Below are positions 30,966-38,340 of a stretch of 40,145 bases of DNA, piece by piece (within the stretch, counting starts at the first letter, position 1; the number at the start of each line of letters is the position of its first letter). The stretch comes from a virus. The translations under genes were made by a program, and so were the position numbers. The stretch covers positions 1 to 40,145 of the IMG/VR virus record IMGVR_UViG_3300042936_000235; one strand, 5' to 3'. The notes beneath the pieces were generated by a model. That model was given only the letters and a program-made list of their open reading frames with translations. It did no database searches and was not told the DNA's origin.

Positions 30966-31505
30966 ATGTCCACCCAAGAAATTATTAATATTGGTACACT
31001 ACCTAACGATGGCGAAGGCGATCCGTTAAGAGTAGCGTTTGGTAAGATCAATAATAACTTTGCTAACCTTTTCCCTACTGCAATTAACACTAGTAGTTCC
31101 TATTCAGTTGGAGACGCTCCTGGACAATTGATATTTGAAACTGATGCTAATACATTTACCCTAGGTCAATTTTATGTGTATGCGGCTGACCCTACTGGTA
31201 ATAATAGCCAAAGTATGCAATTAAACGCACAAATTAATCAAGATTTAGATGATGCAAAGTTTAGTGCAGTAGGTACCTCAGTATTTGGAAATGCATTGAC
31301 TACTTACAGTATGCAGGTAGTGGGAGGTAATGTACAATTACTTGCAGACCCAATTCAAGATACGACTATCTTTCACTTCATAGGTTCTCAGATTATTTGG
31401 ACAGGTGCTAATGTTGCCGGCTTACTGCTGGGAATAGATGGTTATGTAGATTCAGTAATTTCTACTGAAAATGCCTTGAATGTTGAAACTGAACAGTCAT
31501 TCTAA
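30966..31505 (+). CDS. Candidate virion structural or fibre-associated protein
   Basis: A 179-residue protein. The opening IINIGTLPNDGEGDPLRVAFGKINNNFANLF is a motif that recurs at the start of fibre and tail-associated proteins of marine T4-like phages, by memory. The rest is rich in Ser, Thr, Asn, Gly and Val with many short beta-like segments (FYVYAADPTGNNSQSMQLNA, ALTTYSMQVVGG, IIWTGANVAGLLLGIDGYV), as in trimeric fibre or adhesin-like proteins. It has a late box with leader. It ends one base before the start of the tandem capsid-targeted group. The structural role is inference. Confidence 0.55.
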   Translation: MSTQEIINIGTLPNDGEGDPLRVAFGKINNNFANLFPTAINTSSSYSVGDAPGQLIFETDANTFTLGQFYVYAADPTGNNSQSMQLNAQINQDLDDAKFSAVGTSVFGNALTTYSMQVVGGNVQLLADPIQDTTIFHFIGSQIIWTGANVAGLLLGIDGYVDSVISTENALNVETEQSF

Positions 31506-31900
31506 TGAGAGCATATGAGTTCATAACAGAATCGGTTACTGATGGGTTAAGTGTTGCATCCTACGCACTACCGAATACCTATGTCATTCCTGAATTGAAA
31601 AATAATGACTTCTATGAATTGTATAGATTCGGCGTAGCAATTGCAGATGTTCGTGGAACAAGCGGCCCCGATGACGGTGTTCAAAATGAGTTCAAACACG
31701 ATTTTAAAGCGGAAACTGCATGGGGTGAGAATCAGGTAGTATCTTCTGAATTTGATGCTGACATTGGACAACTCATTGACCAGGCATTAGCAAAAGTAGG
31801 TAAGAGTGGCAAAAAATCAGTAAGTACGCCAGGCAGCGATGAGATACCAAATACTGGTACGCAGTCTACTCTTAAGCCTTTTAAAGGGTATAAACGATGA
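31505..31900 (+). CDS. Candidate capsid-internal protein A (CTS-like N-terminus)
   Basis: A 131-residue protein that begins MRAYEFITES. This resembles the T4 capsid-targeting sequence (MKTYQEFI-x-E), which directs internal proteins into the prohead and is cut by the gp21 protease after (I/L)-x-E. Here the expected cut is ITE9/Ser10. The body (NDFYELYRFGVAIADVRG, ETAWGENQVV) shows no known enzyme motif, and the end is LKPFKGYKR, shared with the next gene. It is the first of three chained genes (ATGA overlaps). Likely packaged in the head; the precise role is unknown. Confidence 0.6.
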   Translation: MRAYEFITESVTDGLSVASYALPNTYVIPELKNNDFYELYRFGVAIADVRGTSGPDDGVQNEFKHDFKAETAWGENQVVSSEFDADIGQLIDQALAKVGKSGKKSVSTPGSDEIPNTGTQSTLKPFKGYKR

Positions 31901-32265
31901 GAGCGCATGAGTTTATTACCGAAGGTAATAAGGGAAAAGTATCTGACCGCCAACAGCAATCCACTGTTGGGTTAAATATTTTTGCAACAACTCAATACGA
32001 TAGAACATATGACTTGAATAGAGTTATGATGGCAGTCGCCTCAACTGACGGTGTAACTGTCCCTGATTTAAATAGGGAAAGCTGGGTAGGTAAGAACAAC
32101 ACCGCTCACCCTTATACTCAAGTAGAGCAAGATATGTTAAAAATAGCATATAAAGCAGCAGGAATCCCCTTTAAAGATTTGAACAAGGGTGATTTGGATA
32201 GTGAAGAACTAGCTTCTACGCAAGACCAAAGCCCCATCAAGCCCTTTAAGGGGTATAAGAAATGA
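31897..32265 (+). CDS. Candidate capsid-internal protein B (CTS-like N-terminus)
   Basis: A 122-residue protein beginning MRAHEFITEG, with a prohead-protease-like site ITE9/Gly10. The body contains YDRTYDLNRVMMAVASTDG and SWVGKNNTAHPYTQVEQDML, which match gene C in order (TDRTYHLNQIMKAVAMADG, SFAGKNNLAYPYTDVEHTMM). The end IKPFKGYKK matches the end of gene A, so B combines features of both neighbours. Start and stop codons overlap those of A and C. The arrangement points to tandem duplication followed by divergence. Confidence 0.6.
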   Translation: MRAHEFITEGNKGKVSDRQQQSTVGLNIFATTQYDRTYDLNRVMMAVASTDGVTVPDLNRESWVGKNNTAHPYTQVEQDMLKIAYKAAGIPFKDLNKGDLDSEELASTQDQSPIKPFKGYKK

Positions 32266-32639
32266 GAGCTAGCGAATTCGTAAACGAGAGTAAAGGTAAT
32301 GTCCCTAAAAGACACAATGCTGCTCAGCCCGGAGCCTATAAATTTAGGGATAATGGTACAGACAGAACCTATCACTTGAATCAAATCATGAAAGCAGTGG
32401 CTATGGCAGACGGATCATCTACTAAAGCATTGAAGATGGATGATGAAAGTTTTGCTGGCAAAAACAACCTAGCTTATCCATACACTGATGTAGAACATAC
32501 CATGATGCAACAGGCATTCAATACTGTATCTCCTACACAAGCAAAGCAAATGATTAAGGGTAGAGACAGTAGCGAATTAGATAGCGTCAACAAAACTAGT
32601 CCGGTTGCTACTAGACCAAAAGATCACAGAAAAAAATAA
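32262..32639 (+). CDS. Candidate capsid-internal protein C (CTS-like N-terminus)
   Basis: A 125-residue protein beginning MRASEFVNES. The targeting-like start is kept, but the cleavage-type site is VNE9/Ser10, a weaker match to the (I/L)-x-E rule. The middle is homologous to gene B. The C-terminus is basic (TRPKDHRKK) and lacks the KPFKGYK ending of A and B. Basic, small, prohead-targeted proteins in T4 condense or accompany DNA. It overlaps gene B by four bases. Confidence 0.6.
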   Translation: MRASEFVNESKGNVPKRHNAAQPGAYKFRDNGTDRTYHLNQIMKAVAMADGSSTKALKMDDESFAGKNNLAYPYTDVEHTMMQQAFNTVSPTQAKQMIKGRDSSELDSVNKTSPVATRPKDHRKK

Positions 32640-32669
32640 TTGATTCACGATTACTGCATAAGTAATTTT

Positions 32670-33374
32670 ATGCAAAACTTAATCGACATCAATCAAACCC
32701 TCGACCTCATCAAGCTCAAGTTCTATAACGAATGGCTTTACACCGCTCATATCCATGAAGAAGGTGACAGCCAAATGCATAGCTCACTTACTACGCAAAT
32801 CGTTAAAACTTACATTGACCCAATGGAACTCCCCAAAGACGCACACATTCTCGATCTAGGATGTGGTCCGGGATACTTTTTAGATGAAATGAAGGAACGA
32901 GGCTACACTAACGTAACAGGTGTAACCTTATCACCCGGCGACCAAAAGACATGTACTGACAAGGGTCATACTATTAAGGGATATGACTTAACTTTTCTCC
33001 CACAGAAGGAAGGTTATTATGATGAATCGGTAGACTTCATCTTTCTGCGTCACGCACTCGAACATAGCCCATATCCTATCTTCTCGTTGATGGAATACAA
33101 TCGTGTTCTCAAGCAGGGTAGTAAGATTTATATCGAAGTTCCTGCCCCAGATTGTGATAGAAAGCACGAGTACAATTTAAATCACTACAGTATTCTTGGG
33201 CATACTCAGTTAGCTGCGTTACTAACTCGTTGTGGATTTAACATCGATAGCTTCAATAACTTTGAATTTGATTTAAATATTCCCAACCCCGAAGACCCTG
33301 AAAATCCTGTCAAAGCTAAAGAAAAATACTATTGCATTGTTGCTACTAAAGCCCGCCCGTTAGATATCAAGTAA
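32670..33374 (+). CDS. Class I SAM-dependent methyltransferase
   Basis: A 234-residue protein. I choose the ATG at 32670; a TTG at 32640 would add ten residues. HILDLGCGPGYFLDEMKERG is a textbook motif I for SAM binding, VTGVTLSPGD is motif II, and VDFIFLRHALEHSPYP matches the motif IV region of the methyltransferase type 11 group. The C-terminal half contains a tyrosine- and proline-rich part (EVPAPDCDRKHEYN). The substrate is unknown; sugar, lipid or small-molecule methylation are all possible. The gene ends in a strong terminator, so it is separate from the terminase unit. Confidence 0.75.
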   Translation: MQNLIDINQTLDLIKLKFYNEWLYTAHIHEEGDSQMHSSLTTQIVKTYIDPMELPKDAHILDLGCGPGYFLDEMKERGYTNVTGVTLSPGDQKTCTDKGHTIKGYDLTFLPQKEGYYDESVDFIFLRHALEHSPYPIFSLMEYNRVLKQGSKIYIEVPAPDCDRKHEYNLNHYSILGHTQLAALLTRCGFNIDSFNNFEFDLNIPNPEDPENPVKAKEKYYCIVATKARPLDIK

Positions 33375-33401
33375 AAATACTCCCGCAGTGGGAGTATTTT
33401 T
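33373..33401 (+). terminator. Rho-independent terminator before the terminase gene
   Basis: AAAAATACTCCC (33373-33384) and GGGAGTATTTTT (33390-33401) form a perfect 12-base-pair stem with a five-base loop and T-run. The last T is also the first base of the TATAAATA late box of the terminase gene. Confidence 0.85.
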
Positions 33402-33413
33402 ATAAATATAATT
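33401..33413 (+). promoter_or_regulatory. Perfect TATAAATA late promoter for the terminase gene
   Basis: TATAAATA at 33401-33408, five bases (TAATT), then the ATG at 33414. This is the exact T4 late consensus in leaderless position. Confidence 0.8.
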
Positions 33414-34961
33414 ATGGCAAATACACCCACTCTTATCAAGGATCCGTATAAGAAAACAGTCTTCAAGAGCCAACAGGAACTTGATGATTTTATGAAGTGC
33501 TGCGATCCAAATACAGGTTATCTATATTTTATGGATAACTTCTTCATAATTCAGCACCCTACCAAAGGTAGCATGAACTATCACCCTTGGGAATTCCAAG
33601 AACGATTAATTGACACATACCATCGCTATCGTTTCTCTATCTCACTGATGCCTAGACAGAGTGGTAAGTCAACATCAGCAGCAGGTTATTTGCTTTGGTA
33701 TGCAATGTTTGTACCTGATTCTACTATTCTAATTGCAGCACACAAGTACACCGGTGCACAAGAAATTATGCAACGTATACGATATGCGTATGAAAATTGT
33801 CCAGATCATATAAAAGCAGGCGTAACTACTTACAATAAGGGTTCGCTAGACTTTGAGAACGGATCACGCATCGTGTCTGCTACTACGACTGAAAACACAG
33901 GTCGTGGTATGTCTATCACACTTCTATATCTTGACGAATTTGCCTTCGTTCGCCCCTCAATCGCACAAGAGTTTTGGACTTCTATTACGCCTACTCTATC
34001 AACTGGTGGTAAGGCAATCATCACTTCTACCCCAAACTCAGATGAAGATCAATTCGCTCTTATTTGGAAGATGGCTAACAAGACAGAAGACGATTTTGGT
34101 AACACTACTGAGTTAGGTGTTAACGGCTTTAGAGCATTCAGAGCGTATTGGACTGAACAGCCCGGTCGTGATCAGAAATGGGCTGATGAAATGAAAGCCC
34201 AGCTCGGCGATGACAGATTTAATCGTGAAATCGGTTGTGAATTCATCATTGCAGACGAAACACTAATTAATCCAAACACATTACTCATGCTTGAGGGTAT
34301 AGAACCTAATGTCAGAATGGGGCAGATACGATGGTATAAGCAGCCCGAAAAGGGTAGGTTATATGTTGTTGCACTTGATCCAAGTCTTGGTACAGGTGGC
34401 GACCCTGCAGCTATTCAAATCTTTGAAGCAAGTACTACTACTCAGATTGGTGAGTGGAAGCACAACAAGACTGACATACCTAGTCAGGTGAAATTACTTG
34501 CTGAGATTTGTAAGTATATCTCAGAAAAGACTAACGAACCAAACAACATCTATTATAGTGTTGAGAACAATGGCATTGGTCAGGCTGCTATTGTATCGTT
34601 AAATGAGTACGGTGAATCTAATATACCTGGCATCTTTATTAGTGAACCGGGCAAGGGCAAACGTGGATTCACTACTACCAATAAACCTAAGCTTGCTGCC
34701 TGTGCAAAATTCAAGACGCTACTAGAATCAAAAAAAATGACTATTCATAGCCGATCTCTTATCAGTGAGCTAAAGGCATTTGTTGCGTCCGGCGGTAGCT
34801 ATGCAGCTAAGATAGGGGACACTGATGACTTAGTAATGTCATCCCTATTAGCAGTTAGAATGATGACACAGTTAGCAGACTATCACGGTGACCTAGAAAG
34901 TCAAATGCGTGATCACGATGAGATTATTATGCCTCTACCATTCTTTGCCGTATTAGGCTAA
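33414..34961 (+). CDS. Terminase large subunit (gp17-like)
   Basis: A 515-residue DNA-packaging motor protein. Walker A is PRQSGKST (80-87), Walker B is LLYLDE (170-175), and the coupling motif is TSTP (204-207). The nuclease domain starts with VVALDPSLGTGGDPAA (Asp322) and has YSVENNGIG (Glu384) and GDTDDLVMSSL (Asp471/472), matching the three acidic residues of T4 gp17. It is about 95 residues shorter than T4 gp17, mostly at the N-terminus. It drives ATP-powered translocation of DNA into the prohead and cuts the concatemer. The leaderless late promoter upstream agrees with late expression. Confidence 0.93.
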   Translation: MANTPTLIKDPYKKTVFKSQQELDDFMKCCDPNTGYLYFMDNFFIIQHPTKGSMNYHPWEFQERLIDTYHRYRFSISLMPRQSGKSTSAAGYLLWYAMFVPDSTILIAAHKYTGAQEIMQRIRYAYENCPDHIKAGVTTYNKGSLDFENGSRIVSATTTENTGRGMSITLLYLDEFAFVRPSIAQEFWTSITPTLSTGGKAIITSTPNSDEDQFALIWKMANKTEDDFGNTTELGVNGFRAFRAYWTEQPGRDQKWADEMKAQLGDDRFNREIGCEFIIADETLINPNTLLMLEGIEPNVRMGQIRWYKQPEKGRLYVVALDPSLGTGGDPAAIQIFEASTTTQIGEWKHNKTDIPSQVKLLAEICKYISEKTNEPNNIYYSVENNGIGQAAIVSLNEYGESNIPGIFISEPGKGKRGFTTTNKPKLAACAKFKTLLESKKMTIHSRSLISELKAFVASGGSYAAKIGDTDDLVMSSLLAVRMMTQLADYHGDLESQMRDHDEIIMPLPFFAVLG

Positions 34962-34966
34962 TTTGG

Positions 34967-34979
34967 CATAAATATACAT
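34967..34979 (+). promoter_or_regulatory. Late promoter box, leaderless arrangement
   Basis: CATAAATA at 34967-34974, five bases (TACAT), then the ATG at 34980. Confidence 0.65.
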
Positions 34980-36872
34980 ATGGCAATAGGCAATGAAACA
35001 TTTAACCACGAGCTTTATCAGCTTCTAAAAGTAAGAGGCTATCAACCATCGCCTCTGAATTCTCAGAACCAAAGAGTCAAAGCTTCTCAGGAAGCAGACG
35101 TAATTGAGTTTGACTTCATGAAGGATGGGGAAAATTACGGAAAAGTTTGGGTCAGCATTGACGATGCACACAATGTTCGGGTCTATTTTGATGACGAACA
35201 AGCTGATAGTCCTAGCAATAATACCCCCGGAACAGATTATGATGATACCTGGACTGGATTGCTAAAGCACATAAAGCAGTGGGCACAACGTAGACAGCTA
35301 AGCTTTGAATTATCAAACAAAGATAGATTAGGCGATGACATGCGCCAAAGGGATTATTATAAGATGAAAGAAAAATTAGGCGAAGGCTACCATGCTATGG
35401 GCAAGAAAGCATCATATAACGATGCAGTTCCTAATGTAAAAATTATCCTTCAACACAATCGAGGCCTTGAAGAAGGCGAGCAACGCTATCGTAATGTTGC
35501 TAAGATTTTCTTAGAAAACCAAGATGGTGAACGGTTCCTAGCTCCTACTACTCGTCCAGGCATTGCTCGTGTATATGCTCGGCATATTGCTGAGGGCGGC
35601 GTACCCAACGACGAACGTTGGAATCACATTAAATCTATCTGTGAAGAATATAATCAGATGGCTGGCTTTGTCCGTGCCACTCGCAATAAAGAATTCAACG
35701 AGTCTGCACTACACCTCGTACAAGAAGGTGCTAATCACTACGGTAATCTCAGAGAAACACTGAGTAAACTTGCTGGTCATCGCGGATATCATGCTTACTT
35801 TGAATCATATACTCCTGCTCTTATGGAAGATGAAGACGATACTAATATCAACGAACTATTTGTCCAAGAGACAATGGATCCTCGTATTGAATCGGTGATG
35901 CCAATTCTATCTAGATTGCACAAGAAGGTATCTGAAACTGCTGTCCCCGAAGTAAATTCGTTAGCAGAATGGGCAGATAGTGTCATCAACGAAAAACTAG
36001 ACATGGATGACAAGAAAACTGATAAGAAACAAGATACAAAGCAAGTTAATAATCAAGAGAAAGATGATGATTCGGAAGAAAAATCTATTGGCGCAGGCCC
36101 TCTATCTAGAATTAAAGACCAAGCAGAGAAAAAAATGTCCGGCAAACTGGCTAAGTCCTTAGGCATCCAAGAAGGTGATGTAGCCGAAATGGATAAGAGC
36201 CCAGAAGCTAACCCATATAGTGGTCAGGGACATCGCAAGGGCGATGACCATGCAGGTAAGCCACAGCACACTGCTAAAATCATGGCTGCTAAACAGGCAG
36301 TTAAGATGGCTAGAAAGACTCTTGACAAAGCATTCAAGGGCGATGTTGACGAAAACTTTATCAGCATGGCTCCTCAAGCAGTAGCAGAAAAAGAAATGGA
36401 TTCAACTACTAAAAGTTTAGCAGTACCTGCTGACAAGATGCTTGAAGCTCCAGGCGCAGAAACATTATCACATAATCAATCTACTGAAAAATCAAATCTA
36501 AAAGCATTTGATCTTGCAGAAGTTGATATGGGCCAGGCAGACCGCACATTACGCCATACCCCACGAGGTGATGACAATGGTAAGATGAGCCACATCACAT
36601 CATTAAGCAAAGCCGCAAAGAAAATGGGACATGATAGTTACGCAGATGTCCCTGATAATGCAGTTGAAAAATTAAAAACACTTGCTAAGAAAATCAGAGG
36701 TGGCGATGATGTATCAGAAGACCTAGACGCAAACCAAAAGCGTGTAGGTCAGCTTGGTCCTACAGAAAAAGTAAAGAACAACAACATCGGCAAGCTAGTC
36801 GGCGCCAACGAATCAACAGAGATTGATCCGGCACTAGCTCGTATCATCGAAATGGCTAGATTCAAAAGATAA
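34980..36872 (+). CDS. Large candidate head or structural protein
   Basis: A 630-residue protein of uncertain role. The N-terminal domain (ETFNHELYQLLKVRGYQP, VIEFDFMKDGENYGKVWVSI, TGLLKHIKQWAQRRQLSF) has an alpha/beta look. The middle (ILQHNRGLEEGEQRYRNV, FLAPTTRPGIARVYARHIAE) recurs in marine T4-like phages from memory. The rest is highly charged, low in hydrophobic residues and probably disordered, with Lys/Asp/Glu-rich linkers and short motifs, ending with LDANQKRVGQLGPTEKV and NNIGKLVGANESTE at about 582-612. Several (I/L)-x-E triplets occur that could be prohead protease sites. The leaderless late promoter fits a virion or assembly protein. Confidence 0.6.
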   Translation: MAIGNETFNHELYQLLKVRGYQPSPLNSQNQRVKASQEADVIEFDFMKDGENYGKVWVSIDDAHNVRVYFDDEQADSPSNNTPGTDYDDTWTGLLKHIKQWAQRRQLSFELSNKDRLGDDMRQRDYYKMKEKLGEGYHAMGKKASYNDAVPNVKIILQHNRGLEEGEQRYRNVAKIFLENQDGERFLAPTTRPGIARVYARHIAEGGVPNDERWNHIKSICEEYNQMAGFVRATRNKEFNESALHLVQEGANHYGNLRETLSKLAGHRGYHAYFESYTPALMEDEDDTNINELFVQETMDPRIESVMPILSRLHKKVSETAVPEVNSLAEWADSVINEKLDMDDKKTDKKQDTKQVNNQEKDDDSEEKSIGAGPLSRIKDQAEKKMSGKLAKSLGIQEGDVAEMDKSPEANPYSGQGHRKGDDHAGKPQHTAKIMAAKQAVKMARKTLDKAFKGDVDENFISMAPQAVAEKEMDSTTKSLAVPADKMLEAPGAETLSHNQSTEKSNLKAFDLAEVDMGQADRTLRHTPRGDDNGKMSHITSLSKAAKKMGHDSYADVPDNAVEKLKTLAKKIRGGDDVSEDLDANQKRVGQLGPTEKVKNNNIGKLVGANESTEIDPALARIIEMARFKR

Positions 36873-37039
36873 TTATATTTTGGGTACATAGTGTAAAATA
36901 TTATTATATTATGCACCCAATTAACTTGTAAATACACTGCACATGAGTTATAACATAACTTGTGTGTAGTTGTCTCCGACAACGAAACATAAAAACACAT
37001 TTAGGCTCAACATAGGCACATTTAAAAGGAGAAAACAAA
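36873..37039 (+). promoter_or_regulatory. Terminator-like hairpin, late promoter and structured leader of the gp32-like gene
   Basis: This 167-base gap is organised. TTGGGTACATA (36880-36890) and TATGCACCCAA (36910-36920) form a stem with one mismatch around an AT-rich loop. GTAAATA ends at 36934 (TAAATA at 36929-36934). ACATGAGTTAT (36941-36951) pairs with ATAACTTGTGT (36955-36965) in 11 pairs, two of them G-U. GTTGTC-TCC-GACAAC forms a second perfect hairpin (36969-36983). AAGGAG at 37026-37031 precedes the ATG at 37040. The first hairpin would sit almost exactly at the mRNA 5' end. Confidence 0.6.
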
Positions 37040-38047
37040 ATGGCAAGTCTAGCAGAAATCCGGGCTCGTTTGGCAGCCCAAGAAAATCGTGGTCAGAACA
37101 AGTCTTCTGGCACACAATCTGATAACGCAATCTATCCGCATTGGAATATGGAAGAAGGTGCTAACGCAACTATTCGCTTCCTTCCCGATGGCAACCCTAA
37201 CAATGAATGGGGCTTTTGGGTAGAACGTCAAATCATCAAGCTCCCCTTCAATGGCGTTAAGGGTGACCCCAACGTTAAGCAAGTAACTGTTCAAGTTCCT
37301 TGCGTAGAAATGTATGGTGAAAACTGCCCAGTTCTCGCAGAAGTTCGTCCTTGGTACAAGGATGACACTCTTAAGGAACTCGCTAACAAGTATTGGAAGA
37401 AGCGTTCGTATCTCTTCCAGGGCTTTGTTCGTACTAATCCGATTGGCAATGATACGTCGCCAGCTAATCCGATTCGACGTTTTATTATCTCTCCACAAAT
37501 CTTTACTATCATTAAAGCATCCTTGATGGATCCTGAGATTGAAGAATTGCCAACTGACTATCTTCGTGGTCTTGACTTCACTGTTAAGAAGACTACTAAG
37601 GGTGGTTATGCTGACTATTCTACATCTAATTGGGCACGTAAGGAAAGTTCACTTACCGAAGCTGAACAGGCTGCTATCGAAGCACATGGCTTGTTCAATC
37701 TTGCTGACTTCTTGCCAAAGAAGCCAAGCGAGTCAGAGCTTCGTGTCATTAAGGAAATGTTCGAAGCATCGGTTGATGGTCGTCCTTATGACGCTGATAA
37801 GTGGGGCGCATACTATCGTCCATATGGTGTTGATGCACCTGCTGGTAATTCAAACACCGCAACTACCGAATCGGTTCCGCCGAAAGTAGTTGATTATCAG
37901 CCATCGCATGGTGGACATGCTCAGGTACCGTCAGATGACACTCCTCCGTTCGAAGTTGACGAACCAATCAAGGTTCCAGAACAGTCTACTTCAAGTGACA
38001 AGGCACAGGACATTCTTGCAATGATCCGCGCTCGTCAGACCAAGTAA
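37040..38047 (+). CDS. Single-strand DNA binding protein (gp32-like)
   Basis: A 335-residue protein. It opens MASLAEIRARLAAQENR, a basic helix corresponding to the cooperativity domain of T4 gp32. The core (NMEEGANATIRFLPDGN, WGFWVERQIIKLPFNG, VPCVEMYGENCPVL, KYWKKRSYLFQGFV, PIRRFIISPQIFTII) matches the OB-fold of T4-like gp32. Only two cysteines are near the usual zinc region, so zinc binding is uncertain. The C-terminus is acidic and Pro/Ser/Thr-rich (PSDDTPPFEVDEPIKV), as in gp32, where it binds replication proteins. It coats single-stranded DNA in replication and recombination together with UvsX and UvsY. Codon use suggests high expression. Its leader has two hairpins. Confidence 0.9.
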   Translation: MASLAEIRARLAAQENRGQNKSSGTQSDNAIYPHWNMEEGANATIRFLPDGNPNNEWGFWVERQIIKLPFNGVKGDPNVKQVTVQVPCVEMYGENCPVLAEVRPWYKDDTLKELANKYWKKRSYLFQGFVRTNPIGNDTSPANPIRRFIISPQIFTIIKASLMDPEIEELPTDYLRGLDFTVKKTTKGGYADYSTSNWARKESSLTEAEQAAIEAHGLFNLADFLPKKPSESELRVIKEMFEASVDGRPYDADKWGAYYRPYGVDAPAGNSNTATTESVPPKVVDYQPSHGGHAQVPSDDTPPFEVDEPIKVPEQSTSSDKAQDILAMIRARQTK

Positions 38048-38052
38048 CTTGG

Positions 38053-38081
38053 ATTGGGGGAGGCTTAAAACCTCCCCCAAT
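38053..38081 (+). terminator. Strong hairpin after the gp32-like gene
   Basis: ATTGGGGGAGG (38053-38063), seven-base loop, CCTCCCCCAAT (38071-38081): a perfect 11-base-pair stem without a T-run. It has nearly the same core as the hairpin at 23546, so it may protect the 3' end of an abundant mRNA or partly terminate. Confidence 0.7.
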
Positions 38082-38099
38082 TACTTATGGAGAACCCCA

Positions 38100-38330
38100 A
38101 TGACTACACCAGAAGACAGGTACAGGGCTCTTAAGCAAAGTAGAAAGTTGCTGGAAGAGTTATGCGATCCAGGTAAAACCCCTCGTGTTCCAAGTATTGT
38201 TCGTGACCGCGCAAGATCAATTTTGCGTCACTATCCTAGTGACTACAACTTAGACCAACTTGCAGAAAATAGTCCCGAACTACTTGAAAAAAATTCGCAA
38301 CATGATAAGTTATTAAAAATTATTAGATAA
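38100..38330 (+). CDS. Small BPSL0761-like protein
   Basis: A 76-residue protein. The ATG at 38100 is chosen because the upstream frame reads through the G-rich hairpin; TATGGAGA just before it can serve as ribosome binding site. MTTPEDRYRALKQSRKLLEEL, VPSIVRDRARSILRHYPSDY and a following Leu-rich helix match the BPSL0761-type small proteins common in proteobacteria and their phages (TP-x-(E/D)R...R...VP-x2-(V/I)R-x3-(R/A)...LRHYP). Function is unknown. It lies between gp32 and UvsX genes, so an accessory role in replication or recombination is possible. Confidence 0.65.
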   Translation: MTTPEDRYRALKQSRKLLEELCDPGKTPRVPSIVRDRARSILRHYPSDYNLDQLAENSPELLEKNSQHDKLLKIIR

Positions 38331-38340
38331 GGAGGCTATT

